A stretch of 14,541 nt of DNA from Gemmatimonadota bacterium (GCA_003220855.1 QHTP01000003.1:1-14541); one strand, 5' to 3'; positions 6,105 through 13,501 are shown, counted from the first letter of the stretch. Made by a program: numbers and translations. The notes: generated from the letters alone by a model not told the origin.

Positions 6105-7813
6105 TTCGTGCCGCGCGCCCCGGGCGGCACGTACCCCGGGCCGCGCAACCCCCGTCCCGGCCGGGCGGCCGTGAGTCTGCCGTGGTCCAGCACCTTCTGG
6201 CCGTTCACGAAGACATAGGCGAATCCCACCGACGGCTGGTGCGGTTGCTCGAACGTCGCCTTGTCGGCCACGGTGACCGGATCGAACACGGTGATGTCCG
6301 CGGCCATGCCCGCTTTCAGGAGACCGCGATCCGAAAGCCCGACGCGCTGCGCCGCGAGCGCGGTCATTTTGCGTACCGCGAACTCCAGCGGGAACAGCTT
6401 CAGGTCCCGCGCGTAGTGGCCGAGGATCCGGGCGAACGTCCCATAGGCGCGCGGGTGGGCGGATTGCGTGCCGAACGGCCCGTCGGGCGCCACCCCGCCA
6501 AAGTCCGTGTTCACCGCCACCCACCACGTCTTCAAGGCCGTCTGGACATCGGGCTCGCTCATCACGGCGTACACGGCGTCGGTGCGATGGCCGTGCTCGG
6601 CGAGCACGATGTCGAACAGCGTCTCGACGGGATCGCGGTGACGTTGGGCGGCGATCTCGCCCACGGTCTTTCCTTGCAGGTATCGCAGCGAGTCCTGGAA
6701 CGTCCCCGTGATCAGGACGCCGTCGCCACCGCCCGCCTCATAGTAGAAGCTCTCCGTCGCCTTGGGGTTGACCATCTCGTCGTGCAACCGGGCACGGGTA
6801 GCCGGGTCGCGCAGCCGTGCGAGCAGGGAGTCCCAGCCGCCGCTCTCGGCCCAGGACGGGATCGACGCGTCGAGCGCCGTGGCCGCGCGCGTGTACGGGT
6901 ACTGATCGGCCGTGACGTCGAGGCCCGCCGCCCGGGCCGAATCGATGCGCGCGACGATGCGGGGCATCTGGCCCCAGCTCTTCCGCCCGGACACCTTGAG
7001 GTGGGACACCTCCGCCGGGATCTCCGCGTCCCGGGCGATCTGGAACAGCTCGTTCAGCGCGTCGTCGATGCGCACACCCTCGTTCCGCATGTGCGACGCG
7101 TAGATGCCGCCATGCCGCCGCGCGGCTTTCGCCAGGGCGATCAGCTCGTCGGTCTTGGAGTAGCTCGCCGGCGCGTACTCGAGCGCGCTCCACAGGCCCA
7201 GCGCACCCTGTTCCATGAGCGTGTCCACGAGAGCCGTCATGCGCTCGAGCTCCGCCGCCGTGGGCGCGCGGTTCGCTTTTCCCACCACCGCGAGGCGCAC
7301 CTGGGTGGCGCCCACGAATGTGGCGATGTTCAGCGCTGCGCCCTGTTTCGCGAGCTGCGCGAAATATCCGTCCAGGTCGCGCCAGTCCTCGCGATAGTGC
7401 CATTTCTTCATGGCATCCGAGTCGTCGAGGACGAGCTGATCGGTCAGCGGGGCCACCGAGCCCCCCTCGCCTGTGACCTCGGTCGTGATCCCCTGTGTGA
7501 TCTTCGAGAACACGCGGTTGTCGATGAGCGCGTTGATCTCGGACTGGCCCATCATGTCGATGAAGCCCGGGGAGACGACCAGCCCGGCCACGTCCAGGGT
7601 CTCGCGCGCCTGTGCCCCGGCCAGGAATCCCACGGCGGCGATGCGATCGCCGCGGAGGGCGACGTCTCCCCGGTAGCGCGGATTGCCGCTGCCGTCCACG
7701 ACCCACCCGTGCTTGAGGATGACGTCGTAGGCACCGCTCCCGTTTCCCGTTTCCCCTTTCCCGCAGGCAGCGATGATCGCCGCGGCCGCGAAGGCGAGTC
7801 TTACTTTGCCCAT
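6101..7813 (-). CDS. N-acyl-D-amino-acid deacylase-like lipoprotein lacking HxH
   Basis: A 570-aa exported amidohydrolase-superfamily protein of the D-aminoacylase type; such enzymes remove the acyl group from N-acyl-D-amino acids. The N-terminus MGKVRLAFAAAAIIAAC is a lipoprotein signal with C17 as the lipidated residue. Family features: DVILKHGWVVDGSGNPRYRGDVAL, SPGFID (82-86), KITQGITTEVTGEGGSVAPL, SHLKVSGRKSWGQ, ADQYPYTRAATALDAS, NTDFGG and the C-terminal HPRAYGTFARILGHY region. The metal motif HxH expected after GFID reads M88-G-Q90, and the usual GNCG is GEGG (115-118). H in SHLK and D in NTDFGG remain. The start is ATG 7813 with GAGGAG three bases upstream; the open frame continues to 8398 but is not used. 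It overlaps the upstream amidohydrolase gene by 13 bp. Catalysis or substrate may differ from classical D-aminoacylases. Confidence 0.9.
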   Translation of the reverse strand: MGKVRLAFAAAAIIAACGKGETGNGSGAYDVILKHGWVVDGSGNPRYRGDVALRGDRIAAVGFLAGAQARETLDVAGLVVSPGFIDMMGQSEINALIDNRVFSKITQGITTEVTGEGGSVAPLTDQLVLDDSDAMKKWHYREDWRDLDGYFAQLAKQGAALNIATFVGATQVRLAVVGKANRAPTAAELERMTALVDTLMEQGALGLWSALEYAPASYSKTDELIALAKAARRHGGIYASHMRNEGVRIDDALNELFQIARDAEIPAEVSHLKVSGRKSWGQMPRIVARIDSARAAGLDVTADQYPYTRAATALDASIPSWAESGGWDSLLARLRDPATRARLHDEMVNPKATESFYYEAGGGDGVLITGTFQDSLRYLQGKTVGEIAAQRHRDPVETLFDIVLAEHGHRTDAVYAVMSEPDVQTALKTWWVAVNTDFGGVAPDGPFGTQSAHPRAYGTFARILGHYARDLKLFPLEFAVRKMTALAAQRVGLSDRGLLKAGMAADITVFDPVTVADKATFEQPHQPSVGFAYVFVNGQKVLDHGRLTAARPGRGLRGPGYVPPGARGTK

Positions 7814-9168
7814 GTTCTCCTCAGCGAATCCGGGTGAACGATCCGTCCCCGTATCATGACGAAGGCGATGCGCCGGGTCGCGGCCATGTCCGTCGCCGGA
7901 TTCGCGTCGAGCACCACGAGATCGGCGACCTTGCCGGGGATGACCGCACCCAGCGAGTCGGCCCGCAACAGCTCGGCACCCTTGCGCGTGGCGGCCGTGA
8001 TGGCTTCGACCGGCGTGAGGCCGGCGCCGACCAGGAGGCTCATTTCCTCGTGCAGCGAGAGCCCCGGCACGAGCAGCTGGTTCGCGGCGTCCGAGCCCGC
8101 GGCCACGAGCCCCCCCGCCCGCTTGAACTCGCGCACGAACTGGTTCTCGCGCGCCCGCGACCGGCGGAACGCCTGCAGGTCGCCAGCACGCCAGCCGCTG
8201 CGCCGCAGCAAGCCGGCGACGTCGCGCACGCTCGCCACCGTGGGCGGCACGTCCTCCATGCCGGGGCGCGACAGCAGCGTGGGGTTGTCGAGGCGGGAGA
8301 GCATCTCGTGCAGCACCAGCGTCGGCACGATCGCGACGTGCGCGGCCGCGACTCCCCGGGCCACGCGCTCGAGCGCGGCGGAGTCGAGCAGCGCCCATCC
8401 CGCCTCCTCCAGGGTCCAGCCGCGCAGGAAATCGTCGTGCGCCCGCAGGTAGGGCCCCGGGTTGCGGCTGGCCGCCTGCACGACGCCGGCCATGTGCTCG
8501 AGCGACGCGACGCCGGCCCGGGCCGCGGTCAGGGCGTCGATCTTGCCGAGGTGCGCCGCCACCGGAAACCGCAGGGTCGATGCCTCGTCCAAGAGCGGCG
8601 GCAGCAGGTCGGCGGTGAACTTCGTGTAGATCTTGATCAGGTCCGCCCCGGCGACGGCGCGCTGGTCGACCGCCTTGCGTACGTCGGCGCGGCTGCGCAC
8701 CGCGGTCGCCGTGGGGTACGTGGGCGGCGCACCGTCGATCATGGCCCCGGAGGTGAACATGCGGGGGCCCAGCACCGAGCCGAGGTTGAGGTCGTTCTTG
8801 AGCGCGATGGACGAGTCCGTGCTCGACGCGCCGAGGTCGCGCACCGTGGTCACGCCCCAGGCCACATAGCGCTCGACCGCCCAGCGCTCCACGTGGGCGT
8901 GCGCGTCGACGAGCCCCGGCACCACGGTCTTCCCGATCAGGGTCATCCTGAGGGCCCCGCGCGGCACCGGGACCTCGTTCACCCGGGCCACGGCTTGGAT
9001 GTGCCCGTCCTTCACGAGGATCACGGCATCCTGCACCGGCGCGCGGCCCGAGCCGTCGATCAACGTCGCCCCCTCGAGCGCGATGACGCCGTCGCCGGGC
9101 GGCTTGCAGCTCGTGAGCGCAAGGACCGTCAGGAGAACGAGCGCGCTGCGGGAGGGGCGAAGCGTCAC
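7801..9168 (-). CDS. Amidohydrolase lipoprotein (imidazolonepropionase/prolidase-like)
   Basis: A 455-aa metal-dependent hydrolase with a lipoprotein signal (SALVLLTVLALTSC, lipidated C21), so it acts outside the cytoplasm. The full metal set of the superfamily is visible: H90 and H92 in VPGLVDAHAHVE, the likely carboxylated lysine K179 in ADLIKIYTKF, H206 in VAAHLGK, H225 in SLEHMAG and D360 in AAGSDAA. The composite beta domain is present at both ends (GATLIDGSGRAPVQDAVILVKDG and PGKVADLVVLDANP). Relatives with this layout hydrolyse Xaa-Pro or other dipeptides and cyclic amides; the exact substrate cannot be read. The start is GTG 9168, overlapping the stop of the SnoaL-like gene (GTGA). 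Its 3' end overlaps the deacylase-like gene. The pairing suggests joint processing of peptides or acylated amino acids in the envelope. Confidence 0.92.
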   Translation of the reverse strand: MTLRPSRSALVLLTVLALTSCKPPGDGVIALEGATLIDGSGRAPVQDAVILVKDGHIQAVARVNEVPVPRGALRMTLIGKTVVPGLVDAHAHVERWAVERYVAWGVTTVRDLGASSTDSSIALKNDLNLGSVLGPRMFTSGAMIDGAPPTYPTATAVRSRADVRKAVDQRAVAGADLIKIYTKFTADLLPPLLDEASTLRFPVAAHLGKIDALTAARAGVASLEHMAGVVQAASRNPGPYLRAHDDFLRGWTLEEAGWALLDSAALERVARGVAAAHVAIVPTLVLHEMLSRLDNPTLLSRPGMEDVPPTVASVRDVAGLLRRSGWRAGDLQAFRRSRARENQFVREFKRAGGLVAAGSDAANQLLVPGLSLHEEMSLLVGAGLTPVEAITAATRKGAELLRADSLGAVIPGKVADLVVLDANPATDMAATRRIAFVMIRGRIVHPDSLRRTWAK

Positions 9169-9608
9169 TTCGGGTCTGACGACGTATGGTCGTGGAGGAT
9201 CTGCCAGCGGTTTCCCCGCCTCTCGAGCACGAGTGTGAACGGCCCGCTCGCCGTCACCGAATCCCGCCGCAGCAGCTTGAAGCGCGCCGTGCAGAGCGCG
9301 AGATCGGGTGCGAGCGGGCGTACGCGGACCTCCTCGAACGCCAGCGAGTCACGCGACTTGCCGGGGGCGAAATACGTCGTCTGGTAGCGGTCGAACAGCC
9401 GCTGCCAGCCATACATCACGTGACCGGCCGAGACGTAGCTGGTGAGCGAGTCGTGCGCATAATCGCTCATGAAGCCCGGGAGGTCGCCCCGATTCCAATC
9501 GGACGCGCTGCGTCGCAGCAGCGCCGCGATGTCGGCCTGCGGGTCTCCGGCGGGCGAGGGGGGGGCCGCACAGGCCGCCAGTATCACCGCGCACCACACA
9601 CCACGCAC
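9165..9608 (-). CDS. SnoaL-like/DUF4440-type lipoprotein
   Basis: A 147-aa protein from GTG 9608 with a short lipoprotein signal, RGVWCAVILAAC-AAPP. The mature part has the cone-fold pattern of SnoaL/ketosteroid-isomerase-like proteins: DIAALLRRSASDWNRGDLPGFMSDYAHD, then WQRLFDRYQTTY, FEEVRVRPLAPDLALCTARFKL and the closing TLVLERRGNRWQILHDHTSS. Such domains are either small-molecule enzymes or binding accessory domains; no catalytic residue can be assigned. The start at 9608 is chosen because GGAGG lies six bases upstream and the signal begins at once. The longer frame to TTG 9674 would run through the arm of a strong hairpin and place charged residues before the signal. It leads the overlapping amidohydrolase cluster. 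Confidence 0.82.
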   Translation of the reverse strand: MRGVWCAVILAACAAPPSPAGDPQADIAALLRRSASDWNRGDLPGFMSDYAHDSLTSYVSAGHVMYGWQRLFDRYQTTYFAPGKSRDSLAFEEVRVRPLAPDLALCTARFKLLRRDSVTASGPFTLVLERRGNRWQILHDHTSSDPK

Positions 9609-9614
9609 CGCGCA

Positions 9615-9619
9615 CCTCC
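9615..9619 (-). promoter_or_regulatory. Shine-Dalgarno fixing the SnoaL-like start
   Basis: GGAGG on the minus strand, six bases before GTG 9608. It decides between this start and the longer TTG frame at 9674. Confidence 0.75.
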
Positions 9620-9645
9620 GGGCGTTTGGGGCTTCAGAACGTAGC

Positions 9646-9695
9646 GCGGGAGCGTCTCGCGGAGATGGGCCCAACCATCCGAAAGACGCTCCCGC
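9646..9695. terminator. Strong 12 bp inverted repeat between genes, possible terminator
   Basis: GCGGGAGCGTCT (9646-9657) and AGACGCTCCCGC (9684-9695) are perfect inverted repeats around a 26-nt spacer, which itself contains GATGG/CCATC. The hairpin lies 20 bases after the stop of the KRA-rich gene and upstream of the SnoaL-like gene. There is no T-tract after the stem on either strand, so it is not a classic intrinsic terminator. It may block transcription with Rho, stabilise the upstream mRNA 3' end, or act as a cruciform or protein site. Confidence 0.5.
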
Positions 9696-9714
9696 GGAGT
9701 GCCGTCGACGGCTG

Positions 9715-9981
9715 TTAGCGGCGACGCCGTCTCGCCGGCTTCCTCCGTTTCGCTTTGCCGCCGCGCTTCGCCTTGGCGCGCGGCCGCTTCTTCGCGGCCC
9801 GCTTCTTCGCCTTGGGTCTCGCCGCCTTCCGCTTGGCAGCTGGCTTGCGCCGCGGCGACGCCATCGGCTCGTCCATCATCGGCGCTGGGGTGGGGGGCGT
9901 CGGCGCCGCCGGCGGATACAGCGGCTCCATCATCCCTGGGCCGGTCCAGCTGCTCTCCGAAAAATCGGTTGGCTCGAGCAT
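9715..9981 (-). CDS. Small lysine/arginine/alanine-rich basic protein, histone H1-tail-like
   Basis: An 88-aa protein in two halves. Residues 1-42 are acidic and proline-rich with several Met (SSWTGPGMMEPLYPPAAPTPPTPAP, MMDEPMAS). Residues 43-88 are almost only K, R, A and P (RRKPAAKRKAARPKAKK ... RRKPARRRRR), like the tails of bacterial H1-like proteins. It probably binds DNA or RNA by charge, with the N-terminal half free or bound to another protein; this is inference. ATG 9981 has an AGGAG-type Shine-Dalgarno about ten bases upstream and a good promoter candidate further up. Low-complexity composition makes false ORFs possible in GC-rich DNA, but the isolated position, own promoter and downstream hairpin support a real gene. 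Confidence 0.75.
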   Translation of the reverse strand: MLEPTDFSESSWTGPGMMEPLYPPAAPTPPTPAPMMDEPMASPRRKPAAKRKAARPKAKKRAAKKRPRAKAKRGGKAKRRKPARRRRR

Positions 9982-10019
9982 CGGACGATCTCTCCTCTGC
10001 TGGTTGTCGGTGGGCGTGG

Positions 10020-10048
10020 CCTATAGCTTACCGCGGGAATGCTGTCAC
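10020..10048 (-). promoter_or_regulatory. Candidate sigma-70-type promoter for the KRA-rich gene
   Basis: On the minus strand, GTGACA (10048-10043, 5 of 6 to TTGACA) and TATAGG (10025-10020, 4 of 6 to TATAAT) are separated by 17 bases. They lie about 40 bases upstream of ATG 9981, leaving room for the visible Shine-Dalgarno. Confidence 0.5.
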
Positions 10049-10112
10049 GCAAGTGCGCCGCGCCGCGACCGCGGCCCACGGATCCGGTGCGGGCCGGTCG
10101 CGACAAGTTAGC

Positions 10113-10142
10113 TTGACAAGGGCACTTACGAGCACTTACGTT
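10113..10142 (+). promoter_or_regulatory. Candidate promoter of the Big2/propeller gene
   Basis: A perfect TTGACA (10113-10118) is followed after 18 bases by the weak -10 candidate TACGTT (10137-10142). Transcription would start around 10149-10150, only a few bases before ATG 10152. No Shine-Dalgarno precedes that ATG, which fits a leaderless or near-leaderless mRNA. The region between the hexamers is filled by a 9-nt tandem repeat. Confidence 0.45.
10122..10140 (+). repeat. Tandem direct repeat GCACTTACG x2
   Basis: GCACTTACG occurs at 10122-10130 and again at 10132-10140, one base apart, giving a 10 bp period and so the same DNA face. It lies between the -35 and -10 candidates, which is a place for an operator. 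No regulator can be named. Confidence 0.6.
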
Positions 10143-10151
10143 CGCGCCGCT

Positions 10152-12425
10152 ATGATGGTTCGCCGTTTCCTGCTCAGCGCCGCGCTCGCGTGGCCCGGTG
10201 TCGCGCTCGCGCAAGCCGTCACCGAAGTGCAGGTCGCTCCGCCCTCGGTCACGATCAAAGTGGGGGAGCGGAACGGGCTCCTCGCCACGGCCTTCGATCG
10301 CGTCGGCAACGTCATTCCCACCGCGCGCGTGATCTGGTCGTCCAACAACGTTGCGGTCGCCAAGGTCGACAACAACGGCACCGTCACGGGGATAGGCGGG
10401 GGTGTCGCGATCATCGAGGCGCGGGTCGGAGCTCGCAAGGGCACCGCAGCCGTCCAGGTGGTGGGCAGTCCCCCTGCGGCCGCGGCCGCCAACCCGGCGA
10501 CCCAGCCGGCCGCGCCCGCTCACCCCACTGGGGAGCCGGCGGGGGCCCCTGGAGCGGACCCCCTCGCGGGCCAGCTGGCCGGCACCGGTCCCGCGGCGGT
10601 CCTGCGCATCGAGCCCCCTACGATCTATCTGCTCCCCTCCGAGAACACGCGCGCCGCGCCGCGCGCCCTGAAGGACGACGGCACTCCCGCCGCGCCGGTC
10701 CCGGTCACGTGGAAATCGCTCCGGCCCGACATCGCGAGCGTGGACCAGAACGGGGTGATCGTCGCGCTCGCGCCGGGACAAGGCACGGTGCAGGTGACGA
10801 GCGCGGGCGGTCTCACGGCCACTGCCCCGGTCGTGGTACAGCAGGCCGAGATCGCCGTGCAAGAGCCGGTGCCCCTCGTGATGTCGCCCGGGGACGTCGA
10901 CACCCTGCACGTCGCGGTGCCGTCGCAAGGGGGGCGTCTGGTCAGCCCGCTCGCGCTGCAGTGGTCGACGGCGGATGCGACTGTGGCGCGAGTCAACCTC
11001 ACGGGAATCGTGACGCCGGTGGCACCGGGACGCACCACGCTCACGGTCGCCGGGCTCTTGCAGACGAAGACCGTGGAGGTCGTGGTTCATCGCACCGTGG
11101 AGCAGCTGGCCGTAAGCCCCTCATACAAGGCGGACGTGCCGCTGCCGATCCAGGGGACGGTGAAGTTCACGGTGCAAGGGCTTGCGGCCGACCGCACGCC
11201 GGTACCCGAAGCGCAGTTCCGCTGGATCGTGGGTGACACCACGCTGGCGGGTTTCGATCCGGCATCGGGTACGCTCACCGGCAAGCGTGCGGGAAAAACG
11301 ACGCTCACCGTGAAAGGCCCGGGTCCGGGACTCAGCGTCACCTGGCCGATCCGGGTGATCGCGGCCGGGCTCAAGTTGTCGGCGTCCCGTCTGGGCGTGT
11401 CGCTCGCCCGGCATGTGCCGCTGCGGGCGAGCTTCGCCGACGAATCGGGCGGCGTGATCGGGCCGGCCACGGGCGTGTCGTGGGCTTCGGACAATCCGTC
11501 GGTCGCGACGGTCGCCGAGGACGGCACGGTGGCGACCACGGGGTACGGGCACGCCCGCGTCACCGCGACGGCGCCGGGTGGGCGGCGCGCGGTCGCCGAG
11601 GTGTTCGTCCAGGGCGAAATCGTGGTGGCGAGCTCGCGCTCGGGACGGCTCCAGCTGTACGCGGCCGAGCGCGCCAACCTGGCGCAGCTGCGCAAGGTCA
11701 TGGACGACACGGCGACCGCGACCGAGCCCGCGTTCTCACCGGACGGCTCCCGCCTCGCATTCACCTCGACCCGCGACGGGCAGCCCGAGGTGTACGTGAT
11801 GGACGCCGACGGGACCAATGCCCAGCGGCTCACCAATTCGCCGGGCCTGGACGGCGACCCGTCGTTCAGCGCCGACGGCCAGGCGGTCTTGTTTCACTCG
11901 CAGCGTACCGCCCACCGCCAGATCTACGTCCAGCCGATCACCAGCTCCGTCGCGGTGCCCGTCACGCAGGAGCCGGCCGACAACTCGCAACCGAGCATGT
12001 CGCCCGACGGCGAGGTGATCGCGTTCGTGTCGAACCGCGATGGCAACAACCACATCTGGCTGATGGCGAAAGACGGCACCAATCAGCATCCCTTCACGCG
12101 GGGCCAGCAGACCAAAGAGAGCGCCCCCCATTTCTTGCGCGACGGCACGCTTGCCTATCTGGTGGAGCAGAAAGAAGGGGGGCGCACCTCGACCCAGGTG
12201 GTGAAGGCGGATTTGACGACCGGCAAGATCGGTCCGCTCGCGGCGACGGATCTGATGGTCACGGATTTCGCCGTCTCGGGCGTGGGCGACCTGCTGGGCC
12301 TGGTGGTGGCGGTGCAGAAGAACGTGCTCCGGGTGTACATCCAGCCGATCGGTGCCGGCGGCGCTCCGGTGGCGATCCCGACCAGCGGCGCCGAGCAGAT
12401 GGTGTCTCCCGCGTTCATGCCGTAG
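10152..12425 (+). CDS. Exported protein with Big2 Ig-like repeats and PD40 beta-propeller
   Basis: A 757-aa secreted or periplasmic protein. The N-terminus MMVRRFLLSAALAWPGVALA is a signal peptide, likely cut before Q21. About five bacterial Ig-like (Big2) repeats follow (about 22-105, 148-230, 232-313, 315-403, 404-487), each with a core like VIWSSNNVAVAKVDNNGTVTG or VSWASDNPSVATVAEDGTV. A Pro/Ala linker (about 106-145) separates repeats 1 and 2. Residues about 488-757 form a TolB-like PD40/WD40-type propeller, with FSPDGSRLAFTSTRDGQPEVYVMDADG and MSPDGEVIAFVSNRDGNNHIWLMAKDG as clear blades and weaker ones after. There is no catalytic motif; a surface or periplasmic binding or scaffold role is likely. 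The start is ATG 10152 (or 10155) because the signal peptide begins there; the open frame back to 9699 is non-coding. The dehydrogenase gene follows after 17 bases. Confidence 0.9.
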   Translation: MMVRRFLLSAALAWPGVALAQAVTEVQVAPPSVTIKVGERNGLLATAFDRVGNVIPTARVIWSSNNVAVAKVDNNGTVTGIGGGVAIIEARVGARKGTAAVQVVGSPPAAAAANPATQPAAPAHPTGEPAGAPGADPLAGQLAGTGPAAVLRIEPPTIYLLPSENTRAAPRALKDDGTPAAPVPVTWKSLRPDIASVDQNGVIVALAPGQGTVQVTSAGGLTATAPVVVQQAEIAVQEPVPLVMSPGDVDTLHVAVPSQGGRLVSPLALQWSTADATVARVNLTGIVTPVAPGRTTLTVAGLLQTKTVEVVVHRTVEQLAVSPSYKADVPLPIQGTVKFTVQGLAADRTPVPEAQFRWIVGDTTLAGFDPASGTLTGKRAGKTTLTVKGPGPGLSVTWPIRVIAAGLKLSASRLGVSLARHVPLRASFADESGGVIGPATGVSWASDNPSVATVAEDGTVATTGYGHARVTATAPGGRRAVAEVFVQGEIVVASSRSGRLQLYAAERANLAQLRKVMDDTATATEPAFSPDGSRLAFTSTRDGQPEVYVMDADGTNAQRLTNSPGLDGDPSFSADGQAVLFHSQRTAHRQIYVQPITSSVAVPVTQEPADNSQPSMSPDGEVIAFVSNRDGNNHIWLMAKDGTNQHPFTRGQQTKESAPHFLRDGTLAYLVEQKEGGRTSTQVVKADLTTGKIGPLAATDLMVTDFAVSGVGDLLGLVVAVQKNVLRVYIQPIGAGGAPVAIPTSGAEQMVSPAFMP

Positions 12426-12442
12426 CGGGGGGCGCCCACGCC

Positions 12443-13501
12443 ATGCGCGCCTGGGTGATCCGCGCCACGGGCGGCCTCGACCAGCTGCAAGAGAGCGACG
12501 TCCCCGAGCCACCGGGTCCGGGCTCCCCCCCCCTGGGCCCGCGTCAGGTCCGCGTGGCGCCGCGGGCCGCGGCGCTCAACCACCTCGACCTCTTCGTGGT
12601 GCGCGGGCTCCCGCACCAGTACCGCTTCCCCCACGTCCTGGGTGCCGATGGCGCGGGCGTCGTGGACGCCGTCGGCTCCGAGGTCCGGTCGGTGCGACCG
12701 GGCGACCGGGTCATGATCAATCCGGGGATCCCCGACTATACGTGCGAGTACTGCCGCGCCGGCGAGCAGTCGTTGTGTCGCAGCTACGGCATTCTGGGCG
12801 AGCACTTCCCCGGCACGATGGCGCAATATGTGGTGGTCCCCGAGCAGAACGTCGCCACCATCCCGACACTTCCGACACCGCTCACCTGGGCCGAGGCGGC
12901 GGCATTTTCGCTGGTGACGCTGACGGCCTGGCGCATGATCGTGACGCGAGCGCAGGTCGTCGCCGGCGAGACGGTATTGATCTGGGGCATCGGCGGCGGG
13001 GTGGCGCTCGCGGCGTTGCGGATCGCCAAGCTCAAGGGGGCGAGAGTGATCGTTACAAGTTCCAGCGACGCCAAGTTGCACGAGGCTCGGACGCTCGGTG
13101 CCGATGCGACGCTCAACTACAACACTCAGAAAATTTCCCAGGAGGTTCGCGCCCTGACCGACAAGCGCGGCGCCGACGTGGTGATCGAAAACGTGGGCGA
13201 GGCAACCTGGGACGAGTCGCTGCGCTCGCTTGGCAGGGGAGGACGGCTTGTGACGTGCGGTTCCACGTCCGGCCCCCACGTCTCGCTCGATCTGCGCCGG
13301 CTGTTTTGGCATCAATGGAGCCTCATGGGCTCGACCATGGGGAACGACGCGGAGTACCGCGAGATCGTGCGTCGGCTGGGTGCGGGCGAGCTGCGTCCCA
13401 TCGTAGACCGCGTGTTCCCGTTCACCGAGGCGCGTGCAGCGTTCGAGCGGCTGGAACGAGGGGAGCAGATGGGGAAGATCGTGGTCGAAATCAATCCGTG
13501 A
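12443..13501 (+). CDS. Zinc-type alcohol dehydrogenase/quinone oxidoreductase-like MDR protein
   Basis: A 352-aa cytoplasmic medium-chain dehydrogenase/reductase. The N-terminal GroES-like domain (about 1-150) contains APRAAALNHLDLFVVRG, FPHVLGADGAGVVDAVG and the lobe DYTCEYCRAGEQSLC (C101, C104, C112). The Rossmann domain has VLIWGIGGGVALAALRIAK (GxGxxG at 182-187), then ARVIVTSSSDAK and the C-terminal RPIVDRVFPFTEARAAFERL. It should oxidise or reduce an alcohol, aldehyde or enone with NAD(P); the substrate is unknown. Compared with zinc alcohol dehydrogenases, N46 replaces the first catalytic-zinc Cys, GAD replaces GHE, and the first structural-zinc Cys reads Asp, so zinc binding is doubtful. 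ATG 12443 follows a G-run that can serve as Shine-Dalgarno. A nine-C run lies inside the gene at 12525-12533 but the frame is intact. Confidence 0.92.
   Translation: MRAWVIRATGGLDQLQESDVPEPPGPGSPPLGPRQVRVAPRAAALNHLDLFVVRGLPHQYRFPHVLGADGAGVVDAVGSEVRSVRPGDRVMINPGIPDYTCEYCRAGEQSLCRSYGILGEHFPGTMAQYVVVPEQNVATIPTLPTPLTWAEAAAFSLVTLTAWRMIVTRAQVVAGETVLIWGIGGGVALAALRIAKLKGARVIVTSSSDAKLHEARTLGADATLNYNTQKISQEVRALTDKRGADVVIENVGEATWDESLRSLGRGGRLVTCGSTSGPHVSLDLRRLFWHQWSLMGSTMGNDAEYREIVRRLGAGELRPIVDRVFPFTEARAAFERLERGEQMGKIVVEINP

Noticed and set aside
7736..7764. Repeated pyrimidine tract (CCCGTTT-like)
   Set aside because: It encodes the Gly-rich linker just after the lipid-anchored Cys of the deacylase-like protein; no sign of frame change or separate function.
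6182..7837. 551-codon plus-strand open frame
   Set aside because: Antisense shadow of the deacylase-like gene; no domain and GC-driven composition.
7814..8398. N-terminal extension of the deacylase-like frame
   Set aside because: Overlaps the amidohydrolase gene; a lipoprotein signal and GAGGAG mark ATG 7813.
7834..9387. 517-codon plus-strand open frame
   Set aside because: Antisense shadow of an amidohydrolase with all metal ligands intact.
9755..10111. Hydrophobic plus-strand open frame opposite the KRA gene
   Set aside because: Apparent hydrophobic character is the antisense image of Lys/Arg codons.
9699..10151. 151-codon extension before the Big2/propeller protein
   Set aside because: It crosses the KRA gene and the promoter region; the signal peptide starts at 10152.
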